Positions 9,951 to 20,631 of a DNA stretch of 64,000 nucleotides are shown here, one piece after another. The notes below the pieces were generated by a model, which was not told where the DNA came from, ran no database searches, and saw only the letters and a list, made by a program, of their open reading frames with translations. This stretch comes from Russula earlei. Its lineage: Eukaryota > Basidiomycota > Agaricomycetes > Russulales > Russulaceae. The DNA lies in the NCBI GenBank assembly GCA_025769875.1, contig JAGFNK010000013.1, positions 1-64,000 on the forward strand, read 5' to 3'. The position numbers were made by a program, and so were the translations under genes. Position 1 is the stretch's first letter. The number at the start of each line of letters is the position of its first letter.

Positions 9951-12900
9951 TTACAGCAATTGTGGCCTTGCCACCAATCTTTCTACAAGCTCTTTGTATT
10001 CACCCCACCACGCATCTTTCCCTCTACGATTCTTCATATCCGCGTGTGCAACCATCTCTCTAACCGGAACCCATTTGATCGCCGAGCTCTGCAACGTGAT
10101 CACCGCCGCAGATTCCGGGCTTGCTTGCCGGGCCTTGAACTTCTTTTCCCTGAGGGCCTCGTGATGCTTCTCGATAAATGCCATGCTCTTCAGCGCAAAC
10201 CGTACTCCGTATGTTCGATCCAGCGGTGACGGTATGCCTCCCTGTAGCGTATGGCCAAGAGAGGCCGATCGCGCGTCGAAAAGCGTGCCACCTGTCGCCT
10301 TGAAAATCTTCGTGATCACATCCGTTGTGTAGATATCGGAAGCTTTCTCGTTCCTGGTATCAGGCTCAGCCTCTGCATAGACCGATCACAGCATTTTCGC
10401 CGCACCTAATCACAACGCGACCTTCGCTTTTCCCCCTCTCATCGAGACCATATCGTGTCCTGAGCCACTTCGCATCCTCGCGCAGCATATCAAGGTTGAT
10501 TCCCATTTCCGGTGTATACACAATACTTGCGCCGACCTTCCCCGTGTTAACACATAGGTAAAAAGAAAACAAATTAATGCTCACTGCTAAGGCACCCAAC
10601 GTTGCGATGTAACCGCACATACCGCCTTGCGTTTCGACGACGAAGACACGGTTGCGACTCGCCGATGCGCTTTGTTTAATCGAGTCACACGCTTCTACAA
10701 GCGCGTTCAAGCTAGTATCGCTTCCAAGGCTGAATTCGGTCATTGGCACGTTGTTGGATATGGTCGCTGGGATATGAACCATAGGGATATGGAACGCTGG
10801 GTAATGTTTCCTGTTTTCTTCTAGGATTAGCAGAGAGTGGAATGCCTCGAAACCACCGATCACGAGTAAAGCTTGTAGATGGTGCTCTTGGAACTTCGAT
10901 GCAACCGCACCGAGATCTGTATTTGGGAGTGTGCGGTTGGTCCCAAGTTCCGAGCCACCGCGCACCGTCCAGTTGTCAACACCGAGCCAAGAGAGCTCGT
11001 GAATATTGTCATCTAGCAAGCCCTTGAAGCCATTTGAGATCGCTAGTGGTTTGTGTCCTTGACGTATGCAATAGCGCACAGCGGCCCGCGTTGCGGCGTT
11101 CATGCCACCCGCGGGAGCACCCATACTAAGAGGTTTATCAATTTCTGGCACAGCCTGTACGGTAAGTGCCCTTACTGCATGATGCCTACCCGTATCCTCT
11201 ACCAATGATCGTCAGTACATAGCACACCGATCTGGGATGCGCAGGTCATACCTTCTGTGGTGGAAGAAGTTGGTCCCTCTCCAACGTCGAGGTGGCAATG
11301 TAACCTTCCAAATTCTCTCGAAACTCCGGATCGCGCAGGGACATTGCCCTGTCGAAGTCCCGATTGCCGATGGCTTCCGCGACATCTTTCGTCTGATAAA
11401 ATTAAATATCTAGCGGGCGTGGATGTAGTCCGGATTTACCATTTGGACCGCCTTCACAAGTGGTACACGGTGTACTTTATTTTCTTGCATGCCAATCATG
11501 TATGATGGTGTGTCCGGTGTTGCCTCAAGGAGTGCATCGACTGCGTCCATGCCTTGTAGCGTTGGCTGGATGGTATGGGTAAGCGTCCAAACGAACGGAG
11601 TGGTGGGAAATCTACCCAGATGCGATCCCAAGCGCAAGGCCTACCGCCACGCTGGATGTGGCCAAGGGTCGTAACACGTGTATCAAGGCCAAGACGATCG
11701 GTAAGGACGTCTTTGACGTAGTCCGCACGGATGGGTTTGAGATTGGCATCATGTGCGCCCTCTGCTACAATCACTATGGTCTTGCGCTTTCCGATCTCGC
11801 GGTGCTTGATTAGGGGAGGTCAGTTGTCCGAGGCAGGGCTAATCATACGGAAATGCGTACCCGGTGGATAATTTCGCACATCTCGTCCTCCCAAGGATCT
11901 GCCTTTGGCGGACGTTCGGGTATGAAGATAAAATCGGCGCCAGAGCTAGGAGAGGTATGATCAGTTCTTTATCCTCACGGGAAACGAACCAATGATATAC
12001 AAACCTGACGCCAGCCATCAGCGACAGCCATCCGCAATGCCGCCCCATAACTTCGATCACGAATGCCCGCGAGTGCGAGATGGCCGTAGAATGTATGTTA
12101 TCAATAGCCTCGCAGATTCTGTGCAGCGCAGTTGGTGCGCCAATGGTCAGATCTGTCATAGACATATCATTGTCTATCGATCCAACGAGCCCCACAATTC
12201 TGAGGTGGCCGTGGCGCGCAACTTGGTCGTCCGTGATGCGATCTAGAGGAGGCATCAACGGAAAGATCGCGGATATCTGTGGGATGAGGAGAAGGACGGG
12301 ACTGCGGGCTTTAACGTACCCTGCGACCGAAGCGTCCGAATGAGCGTCGGCCACTCTGACCTGAAGAGGTCCGCCCCGGTGAGGGAACCATCCCCCCCGC
12401 ACACCACGAGTGCGTCGATGCCCTCCTTGATAAGATTGTATGCGGCGATAAGCCGACCTTCTGGCGTTCGGAACGCTTTCGAGCGTGCGGTACCGATGAG
12501 CGTGCCACCCTGTTCTCGCACGCAAAACCAGGACGCGAGTTTGAGCAACACTCCGTCCTGCTAAGGACACAGAAGAAGAGAGAGAGCGCACCTGCGCAAA
12601 CCAACCGCGCACGTCATCCCATCCGACGCGGACGATGTACCGCCCCTTGAGCGTCCGCCCGCCGGGGTGGTCGCCGGTCCCGTCACGCAGCAGAGCGCCA
12701 TCTCCGAAGCGCAAGTTCTTGATGAACGAGAGATCGCGGATTCCGATATCGAGCGCCGTCACGAGCTCGGGCGAACTGGGTGCCTCCGCGTCCGCGTTCC
12801 CGCGGACCAGGCCTTCGTATCCTTCTCGGACGATCCAAGTCTCGCATCCCCTGCACATGCATTGGCAAAAATATATGTTATCTCTGTCCGCTGCGGTGAG

Positions 12901-13002
12901 GGAGACGGTAACGCACTTGAGAATGCCGGCTTTGACGACCGCGCGCACGACGGCGTTCATGCCGGCGCTGTCGCCACCGGAGGTGAGAACTGCGAGTTTC
13001 AT
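9951..13002 (-). CDS. PFK1: 6-phosphofructokinase, fungal two-domain type
   Basis: Phosphorylates fructose-6-phosphate to fructose-1,6-bisphosphate, the committed step of glycolysis. Start [19 protein letters not shown] at 13002 carries the Gly-rich ATP loop. The N-half shows [53 protein letters not shown], the catalytic [18 protein letters not shown] and [15 protein letters not shown]. After [12 protein letters not shown] and [12 protein letters not shown], a duplicated regulatory half follows: [56 protein letters not shown] and [19 protein letters not shown]. It ends at 9951. At least eight introns break it up; one from the CAG of GWFAQ to GGTLIG removes a spurious insert. The C-half keeps the ligand-loop pattern but would be allosteric, as in all eukaryotic PFKs. 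Neighbour BQT4 begins 143 bp downstream on the same strand. Confidence 0.95.
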
Positions 13003-13043
13003 TTGTGAGAGGTACTTGATGCCTTGCTCTTCACAGGACCCTG

Positions 13044-13051
13044 TTTATATA
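13044..13051 (-). promoter_or_regulatory. Candidate TATA box of the PFK gene
   Basis: The minus strand reads TATATAAA here, 42-49 nt upstream of the PFK start codon at 13002. Position and sequence fit a TATA element with a short leader, as expected for a strongly expressed glycolytic gene. The 231-bp gap to the divergent WLM protease gene must hold both promoters. Confidence 0.45.
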
Positions 13052-13233
13052 CTATCGGTGATGGACGGGCGTTGGGGTCGGAAATTATGGTATCGCGCGT
13101 GAGAGGGAAAAATGGGTGGGGAAAAGTGATTAGATAAGATCACCGATAAAGGGGCGATTTTCTTGCCTGCAAAGCCTTCGCGGCTAGTTCGTTCCAGCCC
13201 CGAACATTAACAAGTCGCGAGAGGCAACACACC

Positions 13234-15114
13234 ATGGTCCATCTGAGGCTCAACGAAAATGAACCGAATCCGAACCCCCATGTCAATTTCATCGCCGCCC
13301 TGCCAGCGGCGGATTCGCACGAACAGGAGCGAGCGCGTCAGCTGTTGCGCGCCTTGGCGGCGCAGGTCAGACCGATCATGAGGTCCCACGGCTTTGTCGT
13401 CAATAGCTTAGAAGAGGTGCGTACGTCTGAGCCTTTCGTAGGTTTGCATGTGGCGTTGAGCGTGGTGCCAGTACGAGTATAACAATGTCTTTGCTGGTAG
13501 AAACTGGAACAGCGGCGAGACCGTCGGTGAGCGCGTTTCGTTCTCTCTCAGAAAGCAGAAAGTTAATTCAGCGTTCAACTCATACGCAGAACTCGTGCTT
13601 CGCCGGCGGGACGGTTTGTTCGTCTCGACTTCTTGGTTGATGGGAACATTATGCCATGAAGTGCGTACTACGCTACTACTTTCATGAACCTCACAAAGCA
13701 GCCGTCGTCTAGCTCGCTCATATCAAGGTGAATAAAATTTACCCTACGTATGCGATATTTGGCCCACCTGCGCGTATACGCAGCACATGAACCATGGTCC
13801 CGATTTCCAAGCCCTTTGGAGCCAGCTTCGTAAGGAAGTCATGGCCCTTCAAGCGAAGGGCTACTACGGTGACGGTGACGGTGACCGAATCTTCTGCAGC
13901 CTAATCAACTGAACGGTATCTAGGCATGTGGTCTTCGGGGACGAGACTTGCGGACTCGGCCAAAATCGTCCCCGGAGGACTCATGGAAGATGATCTCCCT
14001 GAATACATGGTAACGAGCTCTCCCGTCCGCGACTCTTGTACGCTCACCATCCGTCATCAGTGTGGAGGCGCGCAAAACCGCGCTCGCCCTGCGATGCGCA
14101 AACGACGTCAACGGCCAGTCGCTGGGCCGTCCATGCTGACAGGTCCTCAGACTGCGAAGAGACGCAAAGCAGGATCTCGTGTCACGGCAGCCAGCACTTT
14201 CTCTGGCAGCGGTCAAATTCTAAATGCCGACGATGATGAGAAAGGAAAGGGCACTGGGTTCCGGAAGAAGGCTGGCAGGTGCGTTGATGTCAATGTGCTT
14301 GTTACGTTACTCTGTTTTCTTGACACCCCGTGATGATCTAGCAAGCGAGCTCGAGAAGAACGAGCCCTTGCTGCGGAGAGACGTTTGTTGGCCATGCAAG
14401 GTGAAGGTGAATGCATTTAGTTCCCTAGGTGGTAAAAGTGACTCGTGCTGAGCCCCGTCACAGCAAAAACCACGAGTCCCACGCAAGATCCGGAGGAGGA
14501 AGTCTCCGACATTGACTTGGATGAATTACGTGAGACAGATAGGGACCGTCATCAGGCCATGATGACGTCTATGGATGCATCCGAAGCCGATAACCTGAGG
14601 ACAGGCACTTTGACCGACATCTGGCGCGATTTCATTTTGCCGCAACGCTTGACCGGTGAGGGTGACAGTTCTGGGAGCAGGGCAACAGAAGACGGTCCAC
14701 CTCGTGTCATCCAGACGAGAATGGGGGATACACCGATCATCACGTCTTCGGAATCAACGCCTGAAAGGCGCCGGGCGGACCTCGAGCCATCAAAGATCAA
14801 GCTGGGAGAGATAGCTCATGAAGAGTTGCGGCTCGTAGAACAGGAATCGCTGGTCCATACAGTTGACAAATGGCGCAGTGCCCCTGGCTCTAGACTTTCA
14901 AATTCGACGCGAAATTTGATAAAAGATGATAATGTAGACCAAATTCCCAAGTGGTCTTGTCTGGTTTGCACGCTGTAAGCTCAATTCGATTCAACATCTG
15001 TCAAGGTCTCATACAGCGCCGCTACGTTATTTCAGAGATAACGAGCCCGATCACCTTGCGTGCTCCGCCTGCTCTACTCCTCGAGGTGATACACACTGGC
15101 ATGAGCACACATGA
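13234..15114 (+). CDS. WLM-domain metalloprotease with C-terminal RanBP2 finger
   Basis: Wss1-like protease family, linked to clearing DNA-protein crosslinks and SUMOylated proteins. The N-terminus (MVHLRLNENEPNPNPHVNFI) opens a WLM domain in which short exons join to give ARQLLRALAAQVRPIMRSHG, EYEYNNVFAGRNWNSGETV, ELVLRRRDGLFVSTSWLMG and the zinc site HELAHIKHMNHGPDF (HExxH with downstream His). CGGAQNRARPAMRKR and basic linkers follow, then an acidic Ser-rich region (EEEVSDIDLDELRETDRDRH). The C-terminus is a RanBP2-type zinc finger, WSCLVCTLDNEPDHLACSAC, made by splicing with a TTTCAG acceptor near 15040. The intron before KTTSPTQDPEEE can use either of two nearby donors (near 14400-14408). 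Stop is at 15112-15114. The start is the first ATG in a frame with all motifs. Confidence 0.87.
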
Positions 15115-15229
15115 CTACACCCGCGCTATCCAGTCAGCGAGCAACCCTCCCAGCGCCGTGCCCATGTGGCCGATGCATCCCATACTACTTAATGCGGTCG
15201 TGTTCGTCCGCCATGCGGTCGCATGACAG

Positions 15230-16032
15230 CTAGTCTAGAATTTCCAGCACCTGCGTACATATGATAAGTGATAGCCAAAGACTTGGGGCGACGAATGAAT
15301 CCCACAATATTTCATAGTCATCATTCAAAACATTCTCCATTCCGTCAAAGGGGATGTTGCAACCACCCTAATGAGATATGAGCCTCAATGTTGTTCCGCA
15401 TGGTTGTCTAATGCACGACATACCAAATGGGGACCAGTTTTTCCAGGAACCTTTACGCCATTGATTACGGCCGCTGCGTGATAGAGCTCTTTGCCATCGT
15501 TCTCGAACCCGCCCTTTACGGGTCGTCTCCCGGGGGGGACGAGCCCATTTGAGGTCTTGACGAACTCCATGTGCTCAGGCACGAAGGGGAGCAGGTCGTA
15601 CCGTCCCTGGTGGGTGATCTCGACCCCGCCGTACGACACGTAGCACGGCCGCGGCTGGTTCGGCGCGATCTTGCACGGATGGACGGAGTACTGCATGAGC
15701 GCGGAGCCGACGAACACGGGCGATTTCCCGTCCGCGTCCGTGAACGGCGCGCCGCGCGACCTCTCGATGCCGGGGAACGGGATTTCGGGCGAGAGGGGGA
15801 TGCGATACCCTGAGGGTGGGGGCTGCTGCGGCGGCATCATCGTGGCCGGGGCCGAGCGCGTGTAGCTTGGGGGTGGCCCGTGGCGTTGGTCTTGGCCGGA
15901 CGCGGACGACGAGGATGACGTCTGCTGGGTAGAATCCCCTGGGCCGCTGGGGGGTTCGCCCGATTCTGGAGGAGAGAGCTTGGAAGAGCTCGAAGAGGAG
16001 TCGATGCTGCGGCGGCGTTGCGGGGGGGCCAT
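15230..16032 (-). CDS. DM9/DUF3421 repeat protein with proline-rich leader
   Basis: Two exons (16032-15424, 15367-15230) give 248 residues. The first 85 or so are Ser/Pro/Gln-rich and disordered. The rest is a DUF3421/DM9 module, a beta-prism-like sugar-binding fold best known from insects and molluscs: GSALMQYSVHPCKIAP, YVSYGGVEITHQGRYDLLPF, GGFENDGKELYHAAAVINGV, VPGKTGPHL, then after the intron GGCNIPFDGMENVLNDDYEI. No signal peptide, so intracellular. The C-terminus is unusually hydrophobic (APSLWLSLIICTQVLEIL). An in-frame extension upstream to 16209 begins with GTG and is ignored. Mannose binding is known for some DM9 proteins, but the ligand here is unknown. Confidence 0.8.
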
Positions 16033-16255
16033 AATGAGAAGCGGGGGGAAGGACGAGGCGATACCTCGTTGATGCAATGAGTTGGGGGTGCGCGGAAACC
16101 CTAAGACTGTGGTAGTAGGAACGTGTCGACCAGGGAAGACGTCGAGAAGGGTCGTGGATGTGATGGGTGGGGTGTCGAGTGAGTGGATCTTGTGTTGCTC
16201 TTTCGCCACCCGCGAAGTTCCGCCTCGTGAAAATTACCCCATTGAGTTGTCGACG

Positions 16256-16261
16256 TATATA
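16256..16261 (-). promoter_or_regulatory. Possible TATA element of the DM9 gene
   Basis: TATATA about 225 bp upstream of the chosen start codon at 16032, in the short gap shared with the 3' end of palA. Weak evidence: sequence match and position only. Confidence 0.25.
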
Positions 16262-16333
16262 CAGACAAGTGTCACTCGAAATTTCATTTTATTGACACTA
16301 TGATATTATACATGCACACGTTTCATGCGTGTT

Positions 16334-19300
16334 CTATGCTTTTTCCCTTCTTTTTTTACCGGTTCGATGATCCGATGGCGGTGGTGGCATTTCTATGACT
16401 TGCCATTGGGCTGAATCCGGAGGTGGAAGATCTGGTGCGATTGGACGGCCAGAGCGTGACGCGCGCGGACTGTCCGGAGTTGAATGCGGGGCTCCCGGCA
16501 TAGGTTCTCGATGGGAACGGGGGAATAGTGGTGTCGTGAGCTGCGCAGGCGCATCAACTTCGACTGCGAGCTTCTTCATCAAACTCGTAATTGAACTGTT
16601 CGCCAGTAAAAACGGGTGAAAGATGGAACCAAGAAATTCACCTTAGCTCGGACCGTCGACCCATCACCCATTCTACGCAACTTTCTTTGAACTGTATCAG
16701 CATCGTTGTTAGATCGTTGTAGAACTGTGGAGATTGCCATTCAAAACTCTGAGGAGAGATAACCCTAAGAAGACGAACTTGGATCCCCTCATCGAGATGT
16801 CGGACAATTTCTTTGTACTTGTGGTAGGATAAGTCGAGAGACTGCAACGCATATTCTCGCTCCTTCACGGAAGGATCTTCCCCTCGAGAAGAGACGAGGG
16901 CATCCATTCGCGTCTGAATAATAAGGACGTCAAGGTAAACTTGAAAACCATCCTGATTAAGACGCTTTCCTTAACACTTTCGAGTAGCTCCGACTGCCTG
17001 ACAGCGCCCTCTTCGATAACACGCCGGAACTTGTCGTACTTGGCAAGTTCCTCATCCAGGGTGTCTTCGAACATGGAGGGCTGAATCTCTGCCATTTTCC
17101 CCAAGGCTGCCGCTTCCGTAACAATCCGCGTGCTGATATCATCGGCATCTGCGAGACGCTGTGCACGTGACACCAGTTGGTCGCGCTCGCGCCTGAGATC
17201 ATCCAGTTGTTCCAGCAGCACGCGAAGGGCACGTGCATGTGTTTGCGTATCCCCAATCGCCGGTCGACGGGTGTTTGACCATATAACAGTAGAGGAAGGT
17301 ACGGCGGCTTCCAGCTTAGCCTATAGAGGTAGTTATGATCCGAACAAGGGGTCACGTCACAATGAACATACTTCCTCCCAAGTAAGTTGAGCAATGCATT
17401 TTTCCCATTCGTCCCATCTTTGTCTAATGACAGCATCGCTCTCCGCGGCCTGGTTAAGCATGTTACGATATCGCTCGGCTTTTAATGTCAGTTGTTCGTT
17501 CGCCTGATGGGAAGGAAGCCGTTGGGTCGGTGTGCTCTTTCGTAGTTGTTCATCTTCTGAAGCTTCCTGATCTAGGATATCCAGGGACTGAAGGAAAGCA
17601 TGAGCAGGTGATCAACCACGATGAAATGGAAGGCATACCTCCGTTAGAATGGCCATGGCGCGGCCTGCCAACATCTGAACGTCCTCTAATGATTTTTCAA
17701 CTCGCTTGGGACCATTCTCCAACCGAACCTCTTCTGCCTTTTTGAGCAGACTAGGGGGTAGGCCAATGGGTTTGTCTAAGGCATCCAACGCAGCAGGAAG
17801 ATTCTGAGACTGCAATTCCCTGCAACGGTAAGATGAACCCCTATTCGCGCCCGATGGATGCCCTGACTCACTGTGCATAAACATCATCCAGTTGTTGTGC
17901 CTTACCCTTGACGTATTCTTTGATTGCCGTATTTCGCCTGTCATCGTAGATTTCTAGAAGATAATTAGATAAGGGCAAATGCTGTTGGAATTTACCGGCA
18001 ACCTATCGCAGTCTGCGCGCCCAGGCTAATGAGTTCCCCAAATATCAAATTACTATTCCCCAGGATTTTTCCGGGTTCGAGAACTTCCGGAGGGATGATG
18101 CTCGAAACCATTGATACCGGTTGAATAATAGGGAGAGAAGACGCAGGAGGGACATCTTGGTGATAAATCAAGTCATTATCACGTCGGGCACGCGTGAGGT
18201 TTGTGTCCAGTATCTCCAGAAGAGACTAACTCATGGTTATCAGATGAACAATGAGAAGAGGAGTAATGACATACTTTGACATCCTCCATGACTGGTTTGG
18301 ACGCTCCACGACGGGCATTATCAAAGGCACCTTTAGCTGTAGACTGTGCGAAGGTCAGGCGCGCAACCTCATGGCCATATCTAAGGGACCAGGGGTCAAT
18401 CACACAGTTGGGGTACACACCCGCGAGACTGACTTGTTGTGTTCCGTATCATCAACTGACTTGCGATACTGCGCTGCAGCACTGAAATGAAGGTGTTTGA
18501 CTTCAATATGAACGGTCCAGTCCTAGAAACCCGTCCAAGTTGAAGGGCCAATGGTAAACGCACGAGACTTGCTCACTGAGGGCAGAATGCTCCGGATCGA
18601 TGTAACGATATCACGAGTTGCCGACCGGGCATCATCATAAAGAGCCGAGACCTGAGGGAATGGTAAATATGCACGCATAGCAGGAAAGTCGGACGACCAA
18701 CCCGAGCTGCCAGCTTTGCTATCGTTCCGTTCGAATTGCGACCTACACTTGAAATTAGAGCCAGTCAGATAAGGTACAAACCCGTGATCGCACCCATGAC
18801 CGCCCACTGCCACACACACTCCTGTGCCTGTGCGAGCATAAGTGATTCCATGGACGTGAGAAATGCTTCTGTTAGATCCAAGGGGAGTCCGTCCTCGTCG
18901 GAGAGAGAAGCTTTGAGTTTGGGCAACACAGATGCTTTCAGATACGAAAATGTTCCTGCAGAACTCTCAATGACAGATACTACATCAACGACAATTAGTT
19001 CCCGAGCTGTCTGGTTCAAGGCGCACCTGATAAAACGCGCTCGCTCGTTTTACGCCGTCTGGGGTGGTGCGATCCTCAGAGAGACCCAGCTGTGAATAGA
19101 GAGAAGCTAGATTGAATAGCAAACAGCAACGTTCGAAGTGGAGGTTGGGTAGGGAGATGGGCATCTCATCTGGAGAGAAGACCGGCGAGTAGGGAATGTC
19201 TAATGATACCTACAGCAGAATGGATGTGAAATGGAGGTAAGAATGAAAGCCGCGAAACCCATACATCTGCCGGTAATTTTGTGATAATGAACGAGAGCTG

Positions 19301-19561
19301 TGCATGATACCTAGAGAAACGGATGATCGACGAATTCAACGTAATTGTACTGATGACAACGTACCCGAGGAATGCCTCGACTTGATCAACATGGACCGAA
19401 CACTTTACCACCGCATTACGCAACTCCTCCCATTTATCCAGATCCCATTTGAACGCTTCGGGATGGATATTGTGGTACTTGGATCTGATGTGGCTGTAAA
19501 CGGTGTCCCTCAATGGTATAGCAAAAGTTCTTTTGAAAGGGATAGACAGCTGATTCGTCAT
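16334..19561 (-). CDS. PALA: PalA/Rim20 pH-response regulator (Bro1 domain)
   Basis: PalA/Rim20 binds ESCRT-III and the transcription factor PacC/Rim101 so that the protease PalB can process it at alkaline pH. The start MTNQLSIPFKRTFAIPLRDT begins a Bro1 domain spread over many exons: FKWDLDKWEELRNAVVKCSV, GLPLDLTEAFLTSMESLMLA with QAQECVWQWAV, and SLRYGHEVARLTFAQSTAKG. The ALIX V-domain follows: IGLPPSLLKKAEEVRLENGP with SLEDVQMLAGRAMAILTE, then coiled coil (LLEQLDDLRRERDQLVSRAQ) and MFEDTLDEELAKYDKFRRVI. The Pro-rich tail (MPGAPHSTPDSPRASRSGRP) ends at 16334. The V-domain favours PalA over Vps31/Bro1. Introns are short and canonical; for example the one between TWEE and AKLEA has GTATGT...TATAG. 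A decayed second copy lies about 6 kb to the right. Confidence 0.88.
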
Positions 19562-20146
19562 TAGCTCCTTTCGTTGGGGTCAAATGTGATAGATTCGCTG
19601 TGAAGGTCATGATGGAAACCCCCCACGCACTCAGCTTTGCCCATTGTGGTCGCGAGCGACACGATTACCTAATCATTTCCCCTTCTTTGGTGCCACAACC
19701 GCATACAGACGCATATATTTCCGTATAGTGATCGGCTTATAACGTTGACGTACGTTATCACACCTCGCATTGTGCGCATGGTGAGAGCGATCATTGAGTC
19801 ATGCGAACGATGACACATGTTCGAGCCATCTGTCTGGTCTGATGGCCCCAACTGCCCTTTCTTTTATTTTTCTTCCGTCCTACAGGCGAACATCAACGTG
19901 CCATGCCCCATCACATTCTCAATGGTCTATCGCTTTTGCAGTGATGATGCAATCCCTGTTGCCATTATTGGCATATGTTATCAGCCCTCCACCTCCCTCC
20001 ATGTATCCTTGATTGTAGATGGCACAAAAGGGCCTTCCTTTTTTATTCCGGCACACCTCTCTCTTCTGGGAGCTCTCCACAAGTCTGCCACTTTAAATAG
20101 CACCGGACCTTATTGGCGAAACATTTCTGACCCTCATCATTCTCAT
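19562..20146. other. Divergent promoter region, palA to small gene A
   Basis: Spacer between palA (-) and the small gene at 20147 (+). No conserved coding block is seen. Scattered similarity to the corresponding spacer right of the palA pseudogene (from about 25030) is expected from the duplication; it is weak. Confidence 0.4.
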
Positions 20147-20631
20147 ATGAGTTTCCACCCGAAAAACCCTTACGGTCCCCATCCCCCATTCCCAGCACCA
20201 GCCCATGCTGACTATACGCGGCCTCACCCATCGATGCCCATACCAAATTTTGTAAGTGAGCCCTTCCTCCGATGTCGAGTCTCGACTGACTTTGCTCGGT
20301 AGAAAGAGGTCCGTCACTTTCGCCGTAGAACTTATCACAGGAATTGATGCTTCGTCACTTTCCTTCAATCACTTCAGAAACAAAAAGTTCGCGTTCGCGT
20401 CACCGCAGACAAATGGGTTATCGGGATCATTATCAGCGTTGTGTACATCTGCTCCATGGTGATTTTTGCTCGCCCCTTAGATGATGATGTAACGTTTGGC
20501 TGACTGTAGGATATCAACAGTTCACCCCCATAAAATATCTGGTGGAGTTTGAGTCAGTAGACGGGAGTGGACAACGCCAGAGGGGGGAATTCTCCAACGA
20601 GGATGTGGTGCCTTACGGGCCAGGGGGTTAA
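20147..20631 (+). CDS. Small conserved-pattern protein, paralog A
   Basis: Three exons (20147-20251, 20378-20458, 20521-20631) give 98 residues. I do not recognise a named family. A Pro/His-rich N-terminus (MSFHPKNPYGPHPPFPAPAH) is followed by a compact beta-rich core, KQKVRVRVTADKWVIGIIIS, VVYICSM, then KYLVEFESVDGSGQRQRGEF. The same core, with identical intron positions and an identical 81-nt middle exon, occurs in the gene at 25478, so both are real and paralogous. The shape (V-x-V...W-V-x-G...Y-L-V-E-F...G...F) resembles Tudor/Agenet/SH3-like barrels; this is inference. It is transcribed divergently from palA. A short AAA-GAG segment inside intron 1 could be a 6-nt microexon but is not needed. 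Confidence 0.6.

Noticed and set aside
16033..16209. N-terminal extension of the DM9 protein to 16209
   Set aside because: It would need a GTG start, and no conserved sequence lies in it. The ATG at 16032 is adequate.
20252..20377. Six-nucleotide microexon (AAA GAG) in small gene A
   Set aside because: Possible by splice signals, but unnecessary: a single intron keeps the frame and matches the structure of paralog B.
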